From the NCBI RefSeq assembly GCF_000005505.3, contig NC_016132.3, positions 56,558,914-56,622,913 of the forward strand: DNA of 64,000 nt. Direction: 5' to 3'. The notes under the pieces were generated by a model, which ran no database searches, was not told the DNA's origin, and saw only the letters and a list, made by a program, of their open reading frames with translations. Below are positions 57,953 to 64,000 of this stretch, piece after piece (the first letter of the stretch is position 1; every line of letters starts with the position of its first letter). The position numbers and the translations under genes are program-made. This DNA comes from Brachypodium distachyon. Lineage: Eukaryota; Streptophyta; Magnoliopsida; Poales; Poaceae.

Positions 57953-59399
57953 TCATTGGGCTTGGGCGGCGTCGGCGGCGGCGGCGGGGAGCCAGCGGTC
58001 CATGGGGACGCACTGGACCTTGTGCGCGCGCTTCCAGTCGAGCGCCTGGCACGCGCGGGAGCAGTAGTTGGCGGCGCCGCACACGGAGCAGCGCCGGAAC
58101 TCGTGCCGCCTCGTCTCCTTTCGCCCGCACCGCAGGTGGGAGCACAGCCGGAGCTCGCCCTCGGCGCCCGCGGCCTCGTCGGTGCCGGAGCTCTTCTTCG
58201 CGGTCGCCTGCACGCCGCGGGACGCCCACCAGTCGGACATGAAGAGGTTCGCCGTGTGCGGCTCCGCCTCCGGGAGGCTCCACCCGAAGTCGGACAGGAG
58301 CGGGCACCCGGCCCCTGCGCCGGCGCCCGCGTTGGCGCCGGGGACGAGGGGGAGCGAGGCGAAGGCGCGGTGGTTGGCGCTGGCGAGGGCGAGGGAGAGC
58401 TCGCGCGCGTTGGCAGCGACGAGGAGGCGGCGGCCCTCGGCCGCGTCGCGGCGCACCCCGTAGCCATCCTGGAGGCAGTGCCCGAGCTCGCGGAGCGCGT
58501 CGACGTGTCCCAGCGCCGCGGAGCGCGCGCACAGGGCCGCCCCGGCGCGGAGGTCGCGGTCCGACTTGGCGCCGCCGCTGCCGTTGAACTGGATGACCGC
58601 CAGCGAGTAGAGCGCCGCCGGGTGCCCGCCCACCGCCGCCTTCGCCAGCATCGCCGCGCCGCCGCTGCGGCTGCCCAGGCAGTAGAACCGGATCTGCACG
58701 CAGACACTCGTCAGCCACATGCATGTCGATCGACTCAAGTAGAAGGGGATTGATTGGTTCATGGCGTCGTAGTACGTACCATGCCGAGAATGTAGCAGGC
58801 CTCGAGGTTGCCGGCGTCGGCGCAGCGCTTGAGGAACCGCTGCGCGGGCTCCGACCACGCGGCCGCCTTCACGGCGAGCGACGCCGGCGAAGCGTTGGCG
58901 AACACCATGTCCTGGTGGCCCAGCCCGTTCAGCCGCTTGCACCTGAAACCGTCAGAGATCGATCAGAAACGCTTCTCCTCAGTAGCCATCCTTGTCTGCC
59001 TCTCCACGCAACATCTCATCCCCCTCTCAACCTTCCATTACTGCAACGCAACGCAGCCGTTGCGATTCGGGGAAGAAGAGGAGAGATGCGTCGTGACAAA
59101 GCCGTTGAAGATTGATTGAAATAAAAGCAGCGGGGGGCGTACGTTAGGTGGACGGAGAGGAGGTCGGAGGGCGAGGAGGCGGAGGCGGCGAGCTTGGAGA
59201 GGATGGAGAGGACGAGGTCGTCGGGGAGCTCGTCGAGGTAGTCAAGCCCCGGAGCCTGCCGCTTCCGCCGCCCATGGCTCTCGCCGTCGGCGGCGGCGGC
59301 GGACTGCGCCGGCGACCTCTTCCTCTTCTGCCCGACCGCCGGTGGCGCCGGCTCACGGCCGCCGCAAGGGGAGTAGAGAGACCCGCTCCGCGTCCTCAT
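57953..59399 (-). CDS. F-box protein with Sel1-like repeats and MYND zinc finger (At1g67340-like)
   Basis: Probable substrate receptor of an SCF ubiquitin ligase. Minus-strand exons are 59399-59143, 58942-58780 and 58693-57953, joined in phase, giving about 386 residues. Residues 1-50 are basic and Ser/Ala-rich with KRKR and RRKR nuclear-type signals. The F-box is at about 52-98 (LDYLDELPDDLVLSILSKLA, LLSVHLTCKRLNGL). Sel1/TPR-like helices follow (FLKRCADAGNLEACYILGMI, AAVGGHPAALYSLAVIQFNG, ARSAALGHVDALRELGHCLQ). A Gly/Ala linker leads to a C-terminal MYND finger (CSHLRCGRKETRRHEFRRCS, then VCGAANYCSRACQALDWKRA, HKVQC) with all Cys/His ligands present. This F-box plus MYND order matches At1g67340 of Arabidopsis. 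The ATG at 59399 is followed directly by the conserved N-terminus, and no longer alternative is supported. Confidence 0.93.
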
Positions 59400-62300
59400 G
59401 GTTGTCTCCGGAGAAGGGGAAACGGCCGGGGCGGGGCGGGACGGGGAGAAGCGCCGTTGGTGGTGTGGAGAAGATAGTGCGAAAAAGGGATAGCAGGAGG
59501 AGGAGCTTTTATACACGAGAGGGGCCGCGGAGTCGGCCGTACTGTGTCGTGACTGCGAGTTGAGGGCCGTGCTGGGGGCCCAGATGTCAGAGGGATATTT
59601 AATAATTTCTTTATCGGTTTTGGAGTACTGTAATTTTTTCTTTTTTGAACTTTTTATCTGTCGTGTGGTGCTGCGGGGACGAGTAGTCTGAGGAGCAGGG
59701 AAGGGCAGGGCAGCATGAATGCAACGGCTGTGGTGGTGTGCATGAATGCCCCTTGCTTTCAAAAGCCAGCTTTCTCTTTAAAGAAAAGCCTGCGGGGGAA
59801 AAATAAGGGCATTATTATTTTCTACTGCTGCGCTGCGGCAGTTTTTCCACTTTCATTATTACAGTATTTTGAGCGTTGGACGCATGTAACTTGTGATTCT
59901 CTTTATTGCTGTCTTGAACTGAAAAAGAACGGAAAGGCAGGGAAACGAATTGTGAATGCAATGCGTTTCTAAAACATCACACGTTCTTAGGGAGTCTCGT
60001 GTGTGTGTGCTTGCTTAGTTTTGATCTTATCTGACGGGTTGGGATGCGACCCGTTTGGACGCTAACCCTTGTCTCGTTGATGCTGGCCACTAAAGAATCA
60101 CATCGGTTGTGGCTTCGAACAAAACCCCGAGATGTTTAGTTCCTTACGCAACCAAATAACAAGTGCCCCATATACACGACTCAGAAATTATTATTGGAGT
60201 AGCATTCCTGGAACAGCTACTCCGAAGGAAACCGATTCCAACAGCAGCGTGTGTGTTTCTTCCTGGGCATGCATGGAACCGATCGTCAGTAGCTGGAAGA
60301 ACCTTCGAGAAAAACTAATGTGATTTTAGTCGTGCGTCGTTGATTCTCCTCGGCATCTTCGGCTTCCTTGTTCGTTGCGCGCGGGCGGTGAGGCAGTTGG
60401 GCAGCATTCATTCATTCACAGCCCCCCCGTAAATAAGTGGCCAGTTTGCTTGCGATCCGTCGTCAGCTTGGCCGGCGGAGGGACGCGGCGGGGCGGTGGG
60501 TTGGGTTTGGGTGGGTCGATCGACCGGGCCGGGTGAGTGCTGATGACGACTGCGGGGCGCGGGCGGTCTCTCCATGTGTCTCGCCTCGGGTTCCCCTCCC
60601 GGCCTCGCGCTGCCTGCAGTGCATTGTGCATTTTCCACTATGTTTGACCGTGACGCAGCGCTTCCTCAGCCTTTCTTTATTGCCGCTGCTGCGCCTGCGC
60701 TCTCGCCCCGTCGCCATGTCCGTCCGTCCTCGTTGATTCGCGTCCGTCTTTATTCATTGATTGATTCGCGCCCATCCTTTACTACGTTTGTTTCTCTTTT
60801 CCAACGGCAGAGTGAGCGGCGGGCAGGCACGTAGTAGTACGAGCATTTCTGATGAACCTGCGGGAAAGAGGATTGTGATTCCGAGGCGTTTTTCTCTCGT
60901 TTGCCTTTCGCCGTTTCATCTTTCTACTTTCCTCAGCTGCGATACGTGTGTTGCAGGCTGCCCCGGTGAGTTTACTCAGGCCTGCGACTCCGCGCGATTC
61001 CTCGAGAAAACGCCAAGGTGCTTCACGGGGTCTCTGGCAGAGAGAGATACATTTTGCATCGAAACAGAAATTTCAAGATGGGAGTCCATGCCACACTGTA
61101 AGCTGTGATTTCTTTTTGACAAAATCTATCTCGGCACACCCTGACGCTGGTTTTTCGAAATCTCGCTCCTGAAGGGTGGGCGGCCTATTTTTCTGGCTAG
61201 GTTGCTCAACTCTAGCATACAAGTCATGCACAAATGTGTATTTACATAAAAAATAAATAAAGATTAACTTGCTGTACTCCCTCCATATACAAATCCAAGT
61301 CACTGACTGTAATCTCTCTTTTTTTATGCAAATCCAAGTCACTTATTTTTCAGACGGAACATGTATATGAAGATATATTTTAAAATATTTTATTTCTAAA
61401 AATCATGAAAAATGCCAGACTGATGAGTATTTTTTTCCCAGCTTGCCATTATGTAATGAAGTGCGTGCTAGGAAACTAACTCAATCAACCACATGTCGTA
61501 GATTTTACTTCTGGAGTAGCGGCCCTTAAGGGGGAAAAGGTACATATGGGAATTCTACGAAGAACTAACAAGACAGAAAGCCAAAGCAAACGACCGGATG
61601 ACTCAAGAGTGTTGATGGTGTGAGACGGCTTGGGAGTGGTACTGTTTTATTGTCATTAGTTAGATCATCTTCTTTCACTTGTCTAGCTTGCATGATAATA
61701 TGCTACATTATTTATGCAATGATGTTCTGGATTTTAATATTTATCGAAAATGCCTAATTGTTCAACAATTATGACATCTTATATCTAGAAATAGATGGAG
61801 TATTTGTTTTTGGAAGATTACAGTTCATTTGAACAACTAAGTGTTTGCTCATGTAGTTATCCACGTATGAAAAATAGTTTCTTTCATCCCGAAACACAAA
61901 TGCCAAGAATTAAGTATGTAGCTTGTCTATTGAGTTGGGACAGGGGGAGGGTTTATGGGCACGAGTGGTCGGATCCTCATCTAGTCACCAGAAAGAAAGA
62001 CAAGTGGCGAAAGAATTTTGTTCCCGCTTTCTGTCATCGAAACTCCTTTTCTTCAGCCTTATCTCCAAACAAACACCGAATAAAAATAAATAAATAAAAA
62101 GGCCACGGCGTCACAGCAAATGCCTTCCAGGTTGCCATCGGCCAGCAGCACAAAGCCGCGTCGCATCAAAAGGCAGCGACCATAATATCCGCCATTTTCG
62201 CCAGAGTGGAAAAACACGAGACATCAAAAAAAAAAAAGGGTCACGATATTCCCGATAAGCGAACGCGGAGGGAACCCAAGGGATGGATGATGGAGCGCGG

Positions 62301-64000
62301 GTGCGCCACGAGAAGGAGAGGCCGTGGTGTGCAGACGTGGAGCACTGCCGCCTCCTGGCCCGGGCTATCGTGTATTTTCCATTCATTCGTGTGGATATGG
62401 CGCCCGGCGCGCTGAGAAAAGAGGCGAGAACAAGTCAAGTGGGGGCTCGCCCCGGTGCGCGGTAGCGCCAGCCAACCGGAGCCCGGCGCCGGATCGCGCG
62501 GCAGGACAGAGGATAAGCCAAAGGCAAACAAAGGCCAGCCGCGTTGGGGCGCATGCGTACGTGCACGTTGCCGAGACGAGATCGACGCGCTCCGGGCCAA
62601 AAAAACGCAGGCAATCTGGACGCCACTCTCGGGCTGCGGCCAAAACGCAATCTGGACGCGCACGGGAATCTGGAGAAGGAGCCCCGATGGATTGGATCGG
62701 GGAGCGAGCGGCGTCTGTCCACGTCCACACACGCGCACACACAAACACGCACGTAAATACGCCGACATCTGAAAGATCGGCCCATCGACAGTCCCTGCTG
62801 GCGGGCACAGTGGTAGGTCTCGCTCAATCTCGGCCCGTCGTGTCTCATCTCATCCACCCCAGCCGGGAAGAACCGGCCGCAATGCATGCGACCTCATCTC
62901 CTCCCGATCGTGTGACACCTGTGCTCGACAGCGTGTAGTCCAGTGTAGTGGCGCGCTTTTATCCGTGATTTTTTGGACGTTTTTTTCTTCTTCTTTTCAA
63001 ACAGTAGTCTGGACTCCTGCATCCATCTCCTGCGCCGATCAAGACACGCCCTGCGCCATAGCTTCGGCTTTGCTTGCTAGTGGAGCTTGTGCTTCCGTCC
63101 GATGTGTCGTCCACTGAAACAGAGAGATCTGCTCGCTCATCCGCTGCTTTGCATCCATGATAATCCGGCACGATGAGACAGTTGCCACGCAATTTCCATT
63201 CTGTTTCTTACACAGGCAAAAGTATATGAGACTTTGTTGGCGGCATCCGTCCCAAAGGGAAGTGGATCTGTATATCATGCTTACGTAACAGGGGATAGAG
63301 TAGCTCCCAAGCAGATCACGAGCAAGAACCGAATCTAGGACTGATCTCCTTTCTTTCTCCTAAAAAGGACTCTAGTTCAGACTGTTTTAAAAAAGGGTTT
63401 TTCTGCCCCCAAGCAATTAGCGATGTTAATGCGATGAGCAGGGATAAAGAAAACAACAAAAGATAAGCTCAAGAGAAAGGAAAGGAAAAAAGAAGAGGGG
63501 TCATCTACTGGTTGCTACGCCACCACATGGTACCAAATGAAGGCCGCTTTAAAGATATCCGGAAGAAAAAGACTTGTGTCTCAAAGAACAATGATCCGAA
63601 AGAATCAATAAGGAAAGAACCATCCGAGATTTTTCGAACGAATTAATGTGTATACAGTTCGTGTACACAAAAGCAAAGCCTACATGTGAATGAAGCCAAC
63701 ACCCACACTAGCTCCTACTCTCTACTATTAGCTTGCTTGTAAAGAAAAGTGGCAAAGTTACCATTTAATTTGCTCCTCAGATGAACGCAACACTGGTCGG
63801 CGCATGATCCAGATTATTAATTGGCTGCACCAACATAGTAGTACCTCCCCAAAAGGTAAAACTCACGGTACCGCTTTCTGAAACTGTTGCGCCACCAAAA
63901 TCTTGGTTGTTTTATAAAAGAAAAACAGAAGCAGCGATAGAAGCGTGAATGCTTGGTTTCTCAAGCGTTGCACTCAAATTCTCCAGCCACAAAACGGCAA
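59400..64000. other. Promoter region of the F-box gene and 4.6-kb spacer to the window end
   Basis: The first few hundred bases upstream of 59399 are the leader and promoter of the F-box gene. Beyond that no gene is recognised. GC-rich patches at about 60.4-61.0 and 62.2-62.9 kb are open in several frames on both strands at once, a composition effect. They could instead be the 5' end or promoter of a gene lying outside the window. Confidence 0.45.
61276..61372. mobile_element. Partial Stowaway-type MITE
   Basis: CTCCCTCCATATACAAATCC, AAGTCACT at the left, with a second AAATCCAAGTCACTTATTTT, TCAGACGGAA. Left end plus an internal repeat; no clean right end. Confidence 0.45.

Noticed and set aside
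62206..62938. Four to five overlapping frames of 105-204 codons on both strands
   Set aside because: GC-rich composition effect; no motif. Could be a promoter or leader of a gene beyond the window.
1..64000. CRISPR arrays, tRNA or rRNA genes, prokaryotic operons, viral genes
   Set aside because: No spaced direct-repeat array, no cloverleaf with a GGTTCGA-type T-loop and no rRNA-like block was found by reading; gene structures are those of a plant nucleus.

Overview
The window is nuclear DNA from a grass, most likely a Pooideae/Triticeae species. The genes have GT–AG introns and GC-rich first exons, and many TA-flanked Stowaway-type MITEs with CTCCCTCC ends lie in introns and spacers. No prokaryotic, organellar or viral gene was recognised. 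Eleven protein genes are supported. Exon joins were read by eye from splice sites, reading phase and continuity with the protein family.

Region 1 (1-20.4 kb) is a same-strand tandem cluster of five GT77-type (nucleotide-diphospho-sugar transferase domain, At4g15970-like) Golgi glycosyltransferase genes. Copy 1 is cut by the window edge and has lost the AG acceptor at the conserved position. Copies 2 and 3 are compact three-exon genes. Copy 4 has a 4.55-kb first intron expanded by a Helitron that carries gene fragments. Copy 5 is a diverged two-exon member. A B3-like gene on the minus strand, a long-TIR GC-rich element, and a stretch with promoter and 3'-flank similarity but no coding exons (a probable deleted paralogue) lie between copies 3 and 4.

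Region 2 (21.2-33.8 kb) holds two more glycan genes on the plus strand. The first is a 22-exon processing alpha-glucosidase I (GH63) of the ER N-glycan pathway, with three MITEs in one intron. The second is a four-exon exostosin-type GT47 (ARAD-like). Between them is a degenerate stretch that may include an isopentenyltransferase fragment.

Region 3 (36-46 kb) has a single-exon EXO70B-type exocyst subunit (+). It faces, tail to tail, a three-exon SnRK1 gamma subunit (KING1-like, -). That gene shares a 554-bp divergent promoter with TOM20 (+), the mitochondrial import receptor. The promoter carries three TGGGCC/GGCCCA site II-type elements.

Region 4 (46-64 kb) is gene-poor. About 12 kb of AT-rich spacer with MITEs, a long inverted-repeat element and short duplications is followed by an F-box/Sel1/MYND gene on the minus strand (58.0-59.4 kb), then 4.6 kb with no recognisable gene.

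The genes are mostly unrelated housekeeping loci. The cluster of real interest is the GT77 array with its Helitron, relic copy and damaged splice site. I found no evidence for a wholly new multi-gene system.
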